Shown: piece by piece, positions 34,998 to 43,257 of the stretch
How positions within the stretch are numbered: position 1 is the first letter of the stretch
Layout: each line of letters begins with the position of its first letter
Source of the DNA: a bacterium
Lineage (GTDB): Bacteria > CAIWAD01
DNA length: 64,000 nucleotides
NCBI GenBank assembly: GCA_030429345.1
Contig: JAUIFJ010000007.1
Coordinates: 93,887-157,886 of the forward strand
Direction of reading: 5' to 3'
Notes under the pieces: model-generated
What the model saw: only the letters and a program-made list of their open reading frames with translations
Databases searched by the model: none
What the model was told of the DNA's origin: nothing
Translations under genes and position numbers: made by a program

Positions 34998-36268
34998 CAG
35001 CCCTCCTGCTCCACGTGGAAGCCGGCGTCCTCGATGGCCGAACGCAGGTCCCCGCGCCAGCCGTCCTGGCCGATGCGGGGGTCGCGGACCTGGACCGTGC
35101 CGCTGCCCAGGTCCACCTGCAGCTCTCCAGGTTCGACCCGCTGCTGAACCGAATCACTGAGACGCTGCACGCAATGCATGCAGGTCATGCCGTCCACCTT
35201 CCATTCCAGCAGATCGCCTTTCGCGCGGAAGGCCCGGCTGCGTCCGCGCTGCAGAAAGTAGCGGCCGTAGTGTCGCGCCAACAGCAGGGCCAGCAGACCG
35301 GCGCCAAGCAGTTCCCACCAGCCGGGAGCCATTTCATGCTGGTGCAGGTGCAGGCTTTCCGCCAGCACTTCGTCCCCAAGCCAGAGATCCAGCAACAGGC
35401 CGGCGGCCAGGCTGACCAGGGCAATGCTGGACAGGTAGAGCGCGGTCGCGCGGCGGCCGAGCTGGCGGTAGACGGTGCTCAGGGTGATGGCATTGGTCGC
35501 CGGTCCGGCAAGCAGGAAGACCAGCGCCGCGCCCGGGCTGATCCCTTTCAGCAGCAGCGCCGCGGCGATGGGAGTCGACGCGGTCGCGCAGACATACATC
35601 GGCACGCCGATCACGAGCATGATCGCCATCGAGAGCAGGCTGGCGCCCAGGCCCGCGCCAGTGCCCAGCCCGGCCAGGAAGTTGTCCGGCACCAGCACCA
35701 CGATCAGCGTGGCCAGCAGGATGCCGAGAACCAGGCTGTTGGCCAGGCTGCCCAGCAGCTCGTCCATTATATAGGCCGGTAGGCCTCGCAGGCGCTGCCG
35801 CCAGCTACCGCCCGAGTCGGGCTGCATGGGCGCCGTCTCTGCTGCTGCCTGCCTGGCTTCGGGAAGCAGGTTCTCCGCCAGGCCTGCGAGCAGCGCGGTC
35901 ACCAGCGCAGCAAGAATGCGGAAGACGGCAAAGAGCGGTCCCAGCAGGCCGTAGGTCAGGGCGTAGGAGTCGGCGCCGATCTGCGGGGCGCTGACCAGGA
36001 AGGAGATCGACGCCCCGTTGGAGGCCCCCTTGCGCTTGAGGCTCGACATGACCGGTATCACGCTGCAGGAGCAGAGTGGAATGGGAATGCCGAAGAGCGT
36101 CGCCTTGAACACCGCGCCGCTGCTGCGCTGTCCCAGGTGCCTTTCCACCAGGTGTTCCGGAAAGAGCACATGCAGCACTCCCGCGATCAGCAGACCCAGC
36201 AGCAGCAGAGGCGCCACTTCCAGGAAGAAATCGGCCAGGGCCGAGAGATAGGTCAACAGCAGTTCCAT
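34997..36268 (-). CDS. SO_0444/ArsP-type metal permease fused to an HMA domain
   Basis: 423 residues. The N-terminal ~330 residues form about eight TM helices of the YraQ/DUF318 permease family, including GIPIPLCSCSVIPV and a SAPQIGADS motif near residue 95. The C-terminus is a heavy-metal-associated domain with GMTCMHC (two cysteines). Copper or zinc efflux is the known theme of this family; substrate and direction are inferred. It ends exactly where the secreted hydrolase gene starts, so the two may be co-transcribed. The start ATG has GGAG just upstream. Confidence 0.8.
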   Translation of the reverse strand: MELLLTYLSALADFFLEVAPLLLLGLLIAGVLHVLFPEHLVERHLGQRSSGAVFKATLFGIPIPLCSCSVIPVMSSLKRKGASNGASISFLVSAPQIGADSYALTYGLLGPLFAVFRILAALVTALLAGLAENLLPEARQAAAETAPMQPDSGGSWRQRLRGLPAYIMDELLGSLANSLVLGILLATLIVVLVPDNFLAGLGTGAGLGASLLSMAIMLVIGVPMYVCATASTPIAAALLLKGISPGAALVFLLAGPATNAITLSTVYRQLGRRATALYLSSIALVSLAAGLLLDLWLGDEVLAESLHLHQHEMAPGWWELLGAGLLALLLARHYGRYFLQRGRSRAFRAKGDLLEWKVDGMTCMHCVQRLSDSVQQRVEPGELQVDLGSGTVQVRDPRIGQDGWRGDLRSAIEDAGFHVEQEG

Positions 36269-36287
36269 GGGCTCCAGAATGGTAAAA

Positions 36288-36303
36288 GCCCCCGAATGGG
36301 GGC
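36288..36303 (-). terminator. Intrinsic terminator of the ECF-sigma operon
   Basis: On the minus strand GCCCCC-ATTC-GGGGGC is followed by TTTTA, about 85 bases after the toastrack gene and just before the permease start. Confidence 0.75.
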
Positions 36304-36387
36304 AAGGAGTTTGATTCTATACGCTACTCCGGGAGATTGGTGCCCGCGGCAAGGGGCCGAATCGGCTTTCGATTCGACCTCCGCCGG

Positions 36388-37257
36388 CTACTCCTCCACC
36401 CGTTCCAGCCTGACGGACCCCATGCCGACCGAGAGCACCAGGTTCAGGTTGCCCGGCGCTTCCTGCCAGTTTTCCGAGTACCAGGTATCGCTGCCCACCC
36501 GTTCCAGGTCCCCGAACTCGCTCTTGCTGAAGAAGTTGTCCTCGTGCTTGACCTTGATGCCGAAATCCCGCGGAATCAGCAGGGTCAGACTGCCCATGCC
36601 CACATCCAGGTGCACATCCATGTCCTGGCGCCTGTTTCCGCTGAAATCGAGGATCGCGCTGCCCAGGCCGCCGCTGAACTCCAGGTCGCTGAAAGGAGCG
36701 TTGCCCAGGCCGCGGACTTCCATCTTGCCCAGGCCCGTGGCCAGGTCGGCTTCTTCCAGCGTGCCCTTGCAGGGCTGGCTGAAGTCCAGCTGCACGTCGG
36801 AGAGCCCCGTGGTGAACTCGAGGGTATTGAGGGTCATGTCGCCCAGATCCACACTGCCGCTGCCCATGCCGAAATTGACCTGCAGATCCAGGGGCACGCG
36901 GCGACTGAGGGTCAGGTTCCAGATGTCGCTGTCGTTGTCCGTGTTCATGTTGAGGTTCCATGAACTGCCCTGGCCGTCCTCCGTATTGCTGACCAGCAGC
37001 TCGCCGCGATTCCCCTCCACCAGGTAGCTGACGCTGGGCACCCGGTTCGGATGGTGCCGGATGTTCAGGTCGGCCAGCGCCGCGATATCCGCGCTGTGGA
37101 CCGTCAGATCCGCCGCGCCGACCTCGATGACCACGTGGGCGCTGCTGGCGCTGGCGAGGTCGACCTGTTGGCGGAAGTCGCTCAGATCCGCTTCTGCGGC
37201 GAAGAGGGAGCCGGCGGCAAGCAGAAGGGGCAGCAGGGTCGAGCTGTGGGCGGTCAT
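36388..37257 (-). CDS. Exported toastrack-type protein (DUF4097/LiaF-like)
   Basis: 289 residues. A signal peptide (~1-20) is followed by repeating short beta-strands (MGSGSVDLGDMTLNTLEF, TGLGKMEVRGLGN, GGLGSAILDFSG, VGMGSLTLLIP) typical of toastrack/DUF4097 folds found in envelope-stress systems. It is the last gene of the ECF-sigma operon, 2 bases after the barrel gene. A periplasmic or surface sensing role is plausible but not shown. Confidence 0.75.
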   Translation of the reverse strand: MTAHSSTLLPLLLAAGSLFAAEADLSDFRQQVDLASASSAHVVIEVGAADLTVHSADIAALADLNIRHHPNRVPSVSYLVEGNRGELLVSNTEDGQGSSWNLNMNTDNDSDIWNLTLSRRVPLDLQVNFGMGSGSVDLGDMTLNTLEFTTGLSDVQLDFSQPCKGTLEEADLATGLGKMEVRGLGNAPFSDLEFSGGLGSAILDFSGNRRQDMDVHLDVGMGSLTLLIPRDFGIKVKHEDNFFSKSEFGDLERVGSDTWYSENWQEAPGNLNLVLSVGMGSVRLERVEE

Positions 37258-37259
37258 GA

Positions 37260-38888
37260 TCAGAACCTCCGGTTGATGCGAAACAGCAGCCGCCAGTCGG
37301 CTTCGGAGCTTTCGGTGCTGCGGAAAAGCGCCAGGCGCCAGTCGTCGTCGTCGCCGGCAATACCCAGGCCCACGTCGGCCTGCAGATCCTCGGCCTTCAA
37401 GTCGGACCAGTCCTCGTTGAAGACCCTGCCGGCGTCGGCCAGCAACAGGTAGGAGAAGTCCTCCAGCAGGTCTTCCAGTACCGGGAAGGGAATCGAACGG
37501 CCCGAAAGGCGGTATTCGCCGCTCAGCAGGAAGAGGTTCTTCGCGCCGCTGTAGGGGTCGTTCTGCACTTTCCAGCCGTAGCCGCTGCTCGAACTGTCCA
37601 GCCCCAGGCCGCTCTGTGTGGCATCCAGGCTCTTAAAGCGATAGCCGGGCAAGGCGTCGGGGCCGCCCAGGCGGAAGCCGTAGTGCGCCGGGGCGTCGCC
37701 CGTGTTGGCTCCGAAGAGGGCCCGCAGGCTGAAGGCCTCGCGGTGCTTGCGGCCGAAGGGCATCCAGAAGCGCAGGTCGGCCAGGGTGCGGGTGAACTCG
37801 ATCTCGGGATCCGAGTCGGCGGTGCCGGAATCAATGCTCCCGTTCAGGCTGCTCTCGTACTGCAGGTCCAGCTGCAGGCCCTTGCGGCGATGGTCATCCC
37901 GCCCGTTGGCCAGCCAGCGCGCCTGGGCACCAAGACGGATGCCGTCGGCCTTTGTCTCACGAAAGCCCAGGTCTTCAGAGTAGAGGTTGGGGCGGTAGGG
38001 GCGGTCGACGCTCGACCAGTTCCACTGCGTGTTCACTTCCTCGGGAGACCAGGTCTCGCTGAACCACTGGGCGGTCAGGTGCAGGCTGCGGTTCATGGTG
38101 TGACGCGGGGCCAGGAACAGGCCCAGGCCGGCGCGCAGCCCGTCCCGGTCCACGTAGTCCAGGTAGTCCTGCTTGAGCAGCCAGCCGGCCAGGCTGTTCT
38201 CCAGGGTGCTCAGCATCCAGGCATCCTGGGTGTCCGTGTTGCGTTGTCCGCCGACGCTTGCGTAGAACAGGGGAGTGGTCGTCAGGGCCTTGCGCAGGTC
38301 GAGGCTGAACTCGGGACGCTTGGTGCCGAAGGCCCAGACCGCGTTGCCGCTCAGGTCCAGCTCTTTCTCCGCCAGGTGCCCCATGCTGGGTTCGAAGCTG
38401 AGACCCAGCTGCAGGCCGGCGACACGATTGAAGCGCAGGCGCAGGTCCTCGTCGTCCTGGCTGGACCAGGAATAGACGGTCTCGCTCTGATGCCCGGCTT
38501 TCCCTTCGTCCTCCTCGATCGTCATCTGCTCGACGCGGAAGGGGCTTTCCTCGCTCTCCTCGGCCAGGCCTTTGAGGAAATCCCGCTGGGAGATGCGGCC
38601 ACCCACCTGTTCCGGATCGAAGAGGTCCAACTGGCCGTGCAGCACGGCCAGGTCGCCGGAGATGCGGCCGCTTTCGCGGAGCTTGCAGTCGCCGAACATG
38701 ACGACCACGTCGCCCTCGATGGTCCCTTCGACGATCAGGTCGCCGCGCATCACGGTCATGTCGCCCTGGATGGTCTCGCCTTCGTATACATAGTAGTTGC
38801 GGAAGAAACGGCTCACATCGTCAGCCATGGCCGACAGTGGAACCAGCAGGCCGAAGCCCAGGAAGAGAAAGCCTTTCTTCATCGTCAT
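37260..38888 (-). CDS. Outer-membrane beta-barrel protein with bactofilin-like N-terminus
   Basis: 542 residues. A signal peptide (~1-22) is followed by ~70 residues of short G-D/G-x-I repeats (GDMTVMRGDLIVEGTIEGD, FGDCKLRESGRISGDLAVL) resembling a polymer-forming beta-helix. The remainder alternates polar and hydrophobic strands and ends in Phe (RINRRF), as expected of an outer-membrane barrel, perhaps related to Omp85/surface-antigen barrels. The mix of both parts is unusual. It is fourth-last to last in a tight operon: sigma, anti-sigma, this gene, toastrack. Confidence 0.7.
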   Translation of the reverse strand: MTMKKGFLFLGFGLLVPLSAMADDVSRFFRNYYVYEGETIQGDMTVMRGDLIVEGTIEGDVVVMFGDCKLRESGRISGDLAVLHGQLDLFDPEQVGGRISQRDFLKGLAEESEESPFRVEQMTIEEDEGKAGHQSETVYSWSSQDDEDLRLRFNRVAGLQLGLSFEPSMGHLAEKELDLSGNAVWAFGTKRPEFSLDLRKALTTTPLFYASVGGQRNTDTQDAWMLSTLENSLAGWLLKQDYLDYVDRDGLRAGLGLFLAPRHTMNRSLHLTAQWFSETWSPEEVNTQWNWSSVDRPYRPNLYSEDLGFRETKADGIRLGAQARWLANGRDDHRRKGLQLDLQYESSLNGSIDSGTADSDPEIEFTRTLADLRFWMPFGRKHREAFSLRALFGANTGDAPAHYGFRLGGPDALPGYRFKSLDATQSGLGLDSSSSGYGWKVQNDPYSGAKNLFLLSGEYRLSGRSIPFPVLEDLLEDFSYLLLADAGRVFNEDWSDLKAEDLQADVGLGIAGDDDDWRLALFRSTESSEADWRLLFRINRRF

Positions 38889-38892
38889 CTCC

Positions 38893-39792
38893 TTAACGGA
38901 TCGGGTCCGCGTCCAGCGCCGCCAGGCTGGCGGCGGCGAAGTCGCGCACCTCGGCCGAGGGGTCGTCGACCATCAGTTTCATGAAGGCCTGGGCGACCAG
39001 GCTCTCGTCCAGAAAGTCCGCCAGCAGGCCCGCCGTGCGCAGGCGGATGCCGGCGTCCGGATCGTAGGCCATCACGTGGATCAGGGTTTCGCGGACCTGG
39101 GGAGTCAGGTCCTTGCCCGCCAAGGCGCTCACCGCCTGGGCGCGGCGTGTCAGGTCCTGGTCGTTGCGGATGATGTAGGACAAGGTTTTCTGGATCTCGC
39201 TCTGTTCGGCCCCGCCTTCGATCTCGTAGCGCTGGATCTTGTCCAGCTGAATGCGGATCGCGTCGCCGGAGGGGAAATCCAGCCCGCTGACCTGGTAGCT
39301 GGTCAGCAGGGGCAGCGCGCCTTCCTGCGTCACAGCGGCCGAGGCCGTGCGCAGGCTGGCGCCGTCCAGGTTGGCGATCTGCGGACTGTTGTCCTCGCCG
39401 ACAAGGCCCGGAGCGCTGTCCATGTTGCGCTGCAGGATCATGCCGAAGACCAGAACGGCGGCCATGGCGGCGACGCGACCGCTCCAGCGGACAATGCGGC
39501 CCTGCTGCCGGGGAACCGGCGCAGGCTGCGCGTGTGGATCCGCGGGGAGCTGTTTCGTCTTCTTCAGATGCCTTCCCAGGCCCGATCGGGCCAGCGCCAG
39601 GGCCTGTGGATCGACCGCGGGCGGTTCGGATTCCTCCAGGTCGGCCAGGAGGCCGTCCAGGGACAGGCGCTCGGACTGCAGGTCCGGATTGGCGGCGAGG
39701 GCGGCCTCGAAGGCCTGCTCTTCGCTCTCGCTCAGGGAACCGTCCAGATAGGCGGCCCACTGCGCTTCAGAAATGGGTTCCGGCCTCTTCAT
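38893..39792 (-). CDS. Anti-sigma-factor-like membrane protein with C-terminal HEAT-like repeats
   Basis: 299 residues. The N-terminal ~60 residues (SEAQWAAYLDGSLSESEEQAFEAAL) resemble the sigma-binding anti-sigma domain. One TM helix lies at about 107-122. The external part ends in alpha-helical pairs resembling HEAT repeats (TRRAQAVSALAG, VRETLIHVMAYDPDAGIRLRTAGLLADFL, EVRDFAAASLAAL). Its ATG overlaps the sigma gene stop, the usual sigma/anti-sigma arrangement. The classical zinc motif H-x3-C-x2-C is absent. Confidence 0.75.
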   Translation of the reverse strand: MKRPEPISEAQWAAYLDGSLSESEEQAFEAALAANPDLQSERLSLDGLLADLEESEPPAVDPQALALARSGLGRHLKKTKQLPADPHAQPAPVPRQQGRIVRWSGRVAAMAAVLVFGMILQRNMDSAPGLVGEDNSPQIANLDGASLRTASAAVTQEGALPLLTSYQVSGLDFPSGDAIRIQLDKIQRYEIEGGAEQSEIQKTLSYIIRNDQDLTRRAQAVSALAGKDLTPQVRETLIHVMAYDPDAGIRLRTAGLLADFLDESLVAQAFMKLMVDDPSAEVRDFAAASLAALDADPIR

Positions 39793-40355
39793 GAGGCAGC
39801 CTCTTCCAGTTGTTGCCGGATCTTTCTCACCGCGCGGAAGGTCAGGATCTTGACCGTTCCTTCGGGGATCTCAAGAATCTCGGCGATTTCCTTCAACTTC
39901 ATGCCGTGGCGGTAGCGCAGGTTGATCACCAGCTGCTGCCTGGGATTGAGCCCCGAAGCCTGCTCCCAGATCCGCTCCAGCTTCTCTTCCCGTTCCCGTT
40001 CCTGGCGGTCGTCCTGGCCGCCGGTTACCCGGTCCAGCCAGTCGCCGTCCTCTTCCGAATCCTCGCGGGGCTGCGCGTGCAGCTTGTCGCGGCGGCCCCG
40101 CTGTTCGCAGAGACTCAGGCAGCGGTTGACCGCGATCCGGTAGAGCCAGGTGAAGAAACTCGATTCGGCGCGAAAGCGCGGCAGGTTCATCCAGACGCGC
40201 AGGAAGACTTCCTGGTAGACGTCCTGGGCGTCGTTCCGGTTGCGGACAAAGGACATGATCAGCGCCATGATGCGTTCATCATAGGGCTGGATCAGGCGCT
40301 CGAAAGCTCCCTGGTCCCCTTGCCGGGCCTGCTCGATGAGTTGCTCTTCAGTCAC
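39789..40355 (-). CDS. ECF (sigma-70 family) RNA polymerase sigma factor
   Basis: 188 residues. Region 2 is present (LIQPYDERIMALIMSFVRNRNDAQDVYQEVFLRVW), and region 4 carries a helix-turn-helix (LNPRQQLVINLRYRHGMKLKEIAEILEIPEGTVK). The spacer is short and lacks region 3, as in RpoE-type ECF factors. The GTG start has AGGGA upstream. It heads the sigma/anti-sigma/barrel/toastrack operon, which it probably controls. Confidence 0.92.
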   Translation of the reverse strand: MTEEQLIEQARQGDQGAFERLIQPYDERIMALIMSFVRNRNDAQDVYQEVFLRVWMNLPRFRAESSFFTWLYRIAVNRCLSLCEQRGRRDKLHAQPREDSEEDGDWLDRVTGGQDDRQEREREEKLERIWEQASGLNPRQQLVINLRYRHGMKLKEIAEILEIPEGTVKILTFRAVRKIRQQLEEAAS

Positions 40356-40385
40356 GTTCCCTGCCTCGTTCGTCGGGGTCTTGGA

Positions 40386-40414
40386 TTCGCGAACCTTGGC
40401 TTGGTTTCAGGTTC
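40386..40414 (-). promoter_or_regulatory. Candidate ECF autoregulatory promoter
   Basis: On the minus strand GAACCT, 16 bp, TTCGCGA-complement (TCGCGAA) resembles the sigma-E pattern (GAACTT-N16-TCnnA). GAACCT and AGGTTC also form an inverted repeat here. Lies about 30 bases upstream of the sigma gene. Confidence 0.35.
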
Positions 40415-40466
40415 GGCGGCACTTCTTGTTGAAAAAGATGGCTTTCTGCCCCGGGGATCGGAATGA

Positions 40467-40500
40467 GGAATTCTCGCGCAGAGACGCAGAGGACGCAGGG
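40467..40500. repeat. Solo arm of the inverted-repeat element, copy D
   Basis: Carries TTCTCGCGCAGAGACGCAGAGG, related to one arm of copies A-C and almost identical to copy E. No matching second arm is seen nearby, so it looks like a decayed element. The intergenic region 40356-40533 holds nothing else except the ECF promoter candidate. Confidence 0.55.
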
Positions 40501-40533
40501 AAGCCCAGCAAGCCATGGAGGCCTGCGGTTGCC

Positions 40534-42081
40534 TCATGGAAGCAGGATGACGGTTTCCAGGTCGGTGCCCGATGGGCTGTCCAGGTGCAGCAGGTAGAGG
40601 CCGGGCGGCAGGAGGATTCCCTTCTCGTCCCGGCCGTCCCAGCTCAGCCAGGCCCGGGGCGTGAGCACGGCCCCGCGATGCAGGCGGCGACGTTCGCGCC
40701 CCGCGCTGTCATAAAGGCGCAGGATGCCGGGCTGGTGCCCCTGCGGGAAGAGGAGTTCCAGGCGCAGGACCTCGCCCAGCGATGGACGAAAGCGTTTGCG
40801 GCCCAGGTGGATGCCGAATCCGCCGAGCCCTTCCGGCAGGGCCAGGCTGTTCGCTCTCCCTGCCGTATGACCACGGCGGTCCAGGCAGAAATGCCAACCG
40901 CCATCGGGGGCGCGTTCCAGGCTGCGGCCCTCCGGGTGTTCGCCCTTGCGCCAGCGGACTTCGTCCAGCACGCGGCCGTCGCCTACCTGGAGCTGCAAGA
41001 GCCCTTCATCACTGAGCAGGCCGGGAAGTGCGGATTCGCTCCACAAGGACGAAGCGCCTTCCGGAAACCCGCCGGCAAGCAGGAAGGACCCCGGCGGCAG
41101 CCAGGCCTGCTCCCCGCCCAGGGCCACCGTGTCCCGATGGCCGGCGAGAAACAATCCGCGCAGCCTCAGCGAATCCCCGGTGAGCGAACGGAGTTCCGCC
41201 CAGTCCGCCCGCGGATCGTCGGGGCGAAGCTCGTTCAGGCGAAGTGGCGGCCGGGAGGCCGTACGCCAGAGCAGGCTGTCCAGTACTTCCTGTGATTCAT
41301 CACCGGCCCTGGCTTCAAGCAGGATGTGATTCAACCCGGCGCGCGGCAACGTTGGCCAGGGAATGCTCCATTCAGCTCCGGCAGCCAGGCTGGTCTGCAA
41401 CAGGCCCGACTGCTCCAGCCTGGTGCCGGATTCCAGGACCCAGCGCAGCTCGCCGGAGAAGCCCTCCACCCCTGTCACACGAAGCAGCAGTCCTTCGGAG
41501 CCCACTTCTGCGATATGCAGCTCATGCGGGCCGGCAAGGCGGCTGTTGCGAAAGCCCGGGCTGCCGCCGGGATGCAGGCTCCAGTTCCAGCAGGCGCTGC
41601 AGTCCGCCGGCCGCTCCCCGCCAAGGCTGCGCTCGAAAGACCTTCCGGCGGGGCCGTCCGCAGGCCATGTCACACGGTCGCGCGTTTCCCCCTGCGGATC
41701 CAGCAGCCGCAGGTCGCCTGCCCGGCTGTTGGACAGGCCGCCGTTGCCGAAGGTCGAATTATCGATTGGCAGAACCAGGGTGTTGTCTCTCAACAGGCTG
41801 TCGAAGCCGCCCGCATAGCCGGGATCCAGCAGCAGCACCCGGGACCCGGGTGCGTAGCGCGTGGCCGGGTCGGCGAGCAGGCCGTCCTCTGCGCCGCTCT
41901 CCTCCAGGCGCCACCCTGCCAGCGGCAGGCTGTCGCTGCCGGCGTGATACAGCTCGACGAACTCCTCGCTGCTCTCCGGCCCCAGCGGGTTGATCATGAC
42001 CTCGTTCAGACGCCAGCCGGCCAGGGCTTCCGGCTGCGGCAGCAGGAGTGTGATGCACAGGATCAGGGTGCCGATTCTCAT
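40534..42081 (-). CDS. Secreted lamin-tail-domain protein
   Basis: 515 residues. Signal peptide (~1-21), then a lamin-tail (LTD) domain: LNEVMINPLGPESSEEFVEL, SLPLAGWRLEESG, and DNSTFGNGGLSNSRAGDLRLLD followed by RDRVTWP. A second LTD-like region follows at about 270-400 (RLNELRPDDPRADWAELRS). The C-terminal ~85 residues (LRLYDSAGRERR ... LLPPGLYLLHLDS) are FlgD/T9SS-type. LTD modules occur on secreted nucleases and surface proteins; no catalytic motif is seen. The predicted promoter sits so close that the mRNA may be leaderless. Confidence 0.75.
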   Translation of the reverse strand: MRIGTLILCITLLLPQPEALAGWRLNEVMINPLGPESSEEFVELYHAGSDSLPLAGWRLEESGAEDGLLADPATRYAPGSRVLLLDPGYAGGFDSLLRDNTLVLPIDNSTFGNGGLSNSRAGDLRLLDPQGETRDRVTWPADGPAGRSFERSLGGERPADCSACWNWSLHPGGSPGFRNSRLAGPHELHIAEVGSEGLLLRVTGVEGFSGELRWVLESGTRLEQSGLLQTSLAAGAEWSIPWPTLPRAGLNHILLEARAGDESQEVLDSLLWRTASRPPLRLNELRPDDPRADWAELRSLTGDSLRLRGLFLAGHRDTVALGGEQAWLPPGSFLLAGGFPEGASSLWSESALPGLLSDEGLLQLQVGDGRVLDEVRWRKGEHPEGRSLERAPDGGWHFCLDRRGHTAGRANSLALPEGLGGFGIHLGRKRFRPSLGEVLRLELLFPQGHQPGILRLYDSAGRERRRLHRGAVLTPRAWLSWDGRDEKGILLPPGLYLLHLDSPSGTDLETVILLP

Positions 42082-42087
42082 GCGGGA

Positions 42088-42116
42088 AGGATAGGCACTG
42101 CACAGGTGCGACCCAA
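42088..42116 (-). promoter_or_regulatory. Putative promoter of the lamin-tail gene
   Basis: Minus-strand TTGGGT, 17 bp, TATCCT. The -10 box ends only 7 bases before the ATG, implying transcription starts at or next to the start codon. Confidence 0.5.
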
Positions 42117-42387
42117 GTGGAAAAGGCGTAGCACAGGCCTGGTGGGTCCGGCGTGTCTTGCAGTGTGGACAGATCTGTAGTTCGTGGAGGTTGTCATGCG
42201 GGGTGGGGATCGTTGGGGTTGGAAACGGTGTTGTGATGCGGACCGTCTCTGCGGGCTGGCGCCCGCAGCTACTATTATGTCGCCGCTTTGCGGCTTTTAT
42301 GGAAGGATTATTTACAGGGGGTGTTGCGGGTTGATGGTGTGTCGCATAATCGACACCGTGACTTCATCCTTCATCCTTCATAATCCT
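42117..42387. other. Non-coding gap with small hairpins
   Basis: No convincing gene. It contains GCGGGC-TGGC-GCCCGC (42251-42266) and GCCGC-TTT-GCGGC followed by TTTTAT (42282-42298). Near 42363-42390 TTCATCC/TTCAT words repeat. A short plus-strand frame at 42184-42423 has no ribosome-binding site or protein character. The region is more AT-rich than its neighbours. Confidence 0.5.
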
Positions 42388-43254
42388 TCATACCTCCTCC
42401 CTTGCCCGGGCGCTGGCTTGTAGGGGGAAGCTGGCGGCGAAGCTTTGTTGCAGGTCGATCTTGCGGCCTTCGCTGGGGTAGCTTTCGCTGACGGGTTGCT
42501 GCAGGTTGGCCAGCAGATTCATCACTCTTCCCAGGCGGCGGACCTGGCTGCGGATGTTGACCAGCCGCTGCTCGATTTCCGGTTCCTGGCCCCGCAGCTT
42601 GACCTGCAGCAGTTCGGCGTTGCCGCTGATGATGGTCAGCGGATTGTTGATCTCGTGATTCATGGTCGTGACCACTTCGCTGATCGCCTTCAGGCGCTCG
42701 CTGGCCAGTTCCTGTTTCTGCATCTCGCGCAGGCGGCGGTTCGAACGGGCCAGGCGTCGGTTGCTTTGGCGCAGCTCGCGCACCAGCAGCAGGTTGCGCA
42801 CCAGGAGGGCCAGCTGGCCGGAAAGGATCTGCAGCGGCTCGGCCTCCACCTCGGCGAAGGCGCCGGGATGGCTGTGGCCGAAATTGAGCACGCCGATCAG
42901 TTTGTCCTCCGCCAGCAGCGGCAGGCCGATGAAGGAGCGCACCAGGTGGCCGTGTTCGGGAGCGCCTCGACGCAGGCTGGGCAGGATGACGGGGCGGCGC
43001 TGCTGGGCGATCCAGCCGTTGAGGCCGCTGCCGCGGTCGAAGTGTACTACATCGATCAGGTTGATCGGCTTGTCGCCCATGAAGGCTTCGCAGACCAGTT
43101 CCTCCCGCCGGGCATCAAGCAGGTAGAGAGTCGCGCTTTCGTAGGGAACCAGGTCCTTCAGCAGATCCAGAAGCGGGCGGGCGAACTGCTCCAGGTCCAG
43201 GGTGGCCTGCATTAATCGACTGACTTCCAGCAGGACATCCCGGGCACGTTGCAT
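42388..43254 (-). CDS. GAF-domain protein with histidine-kinase DHp but no ATPase domain
   Basis: 288 residues. A GAF domain (about 5-155; ESATLYLLDARREELVCEAFMG ... GLPLLAEDKLIGVLNFG) is joined by a coiled linker to a dimerisation/phosphoacceptor helix with the H-box MNHEINNPLT (His near residue 199). The protein ends about 70 residues later, with no N, G1 or G2 boxes of an HATPase domain. Nothing resembling a detached ATPase domain follows in the next 300 bases, so this does not look like a simple frameshift. Last gene of the flagellar/regulatory operon. Confidence 0.8.
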   Translation of the reverse strand: MQRARDVLLEVSRLMQATLDLEQFARPLLDLLKDLVPYESATLYLLDARREELVCEAFMGDKPINLIDVVHFDRGSGLNGWIAQQRRPVILPSLRRGAPEHGHLVRSFIGLPLLAEDKLIGVLNFGHSHPGAFAEVEAEPLQILSGQLALLVRNLLLVRELRQSNRRLARSNRRLREMQKQELASERLKAISEVVTTMNHEINNPLTIISGNAELLQVKLRGQEPEIEQRLVNIRSQVRRLGRVMNLLANLQQPVSESYPSEGRKIDLQQSFAASFPLQASARAREEV

Positions 43255-43257
43255 GGA

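Noticed and set aside
36283-36320. Promoter TTGCCC/TACCAT before the metal permease
   Set aside because: The same bases form the terminator stem of the preceding operon and the spacing (15 bp) is poor.
42184-42423. 79-residue plus-strand ORF
   Set aside because: Cys-rich, no ribosome-binding site, overlaps the downstream gene on the other strand, and lies in the hairpin-rich gap.
42388-43254. Frameshifted complete histidine kinase
   Set aside because: No ATP-binding box remnants follow in any frame of the next 300 bases, and a second gene at 45521 has the same truncated architecture.
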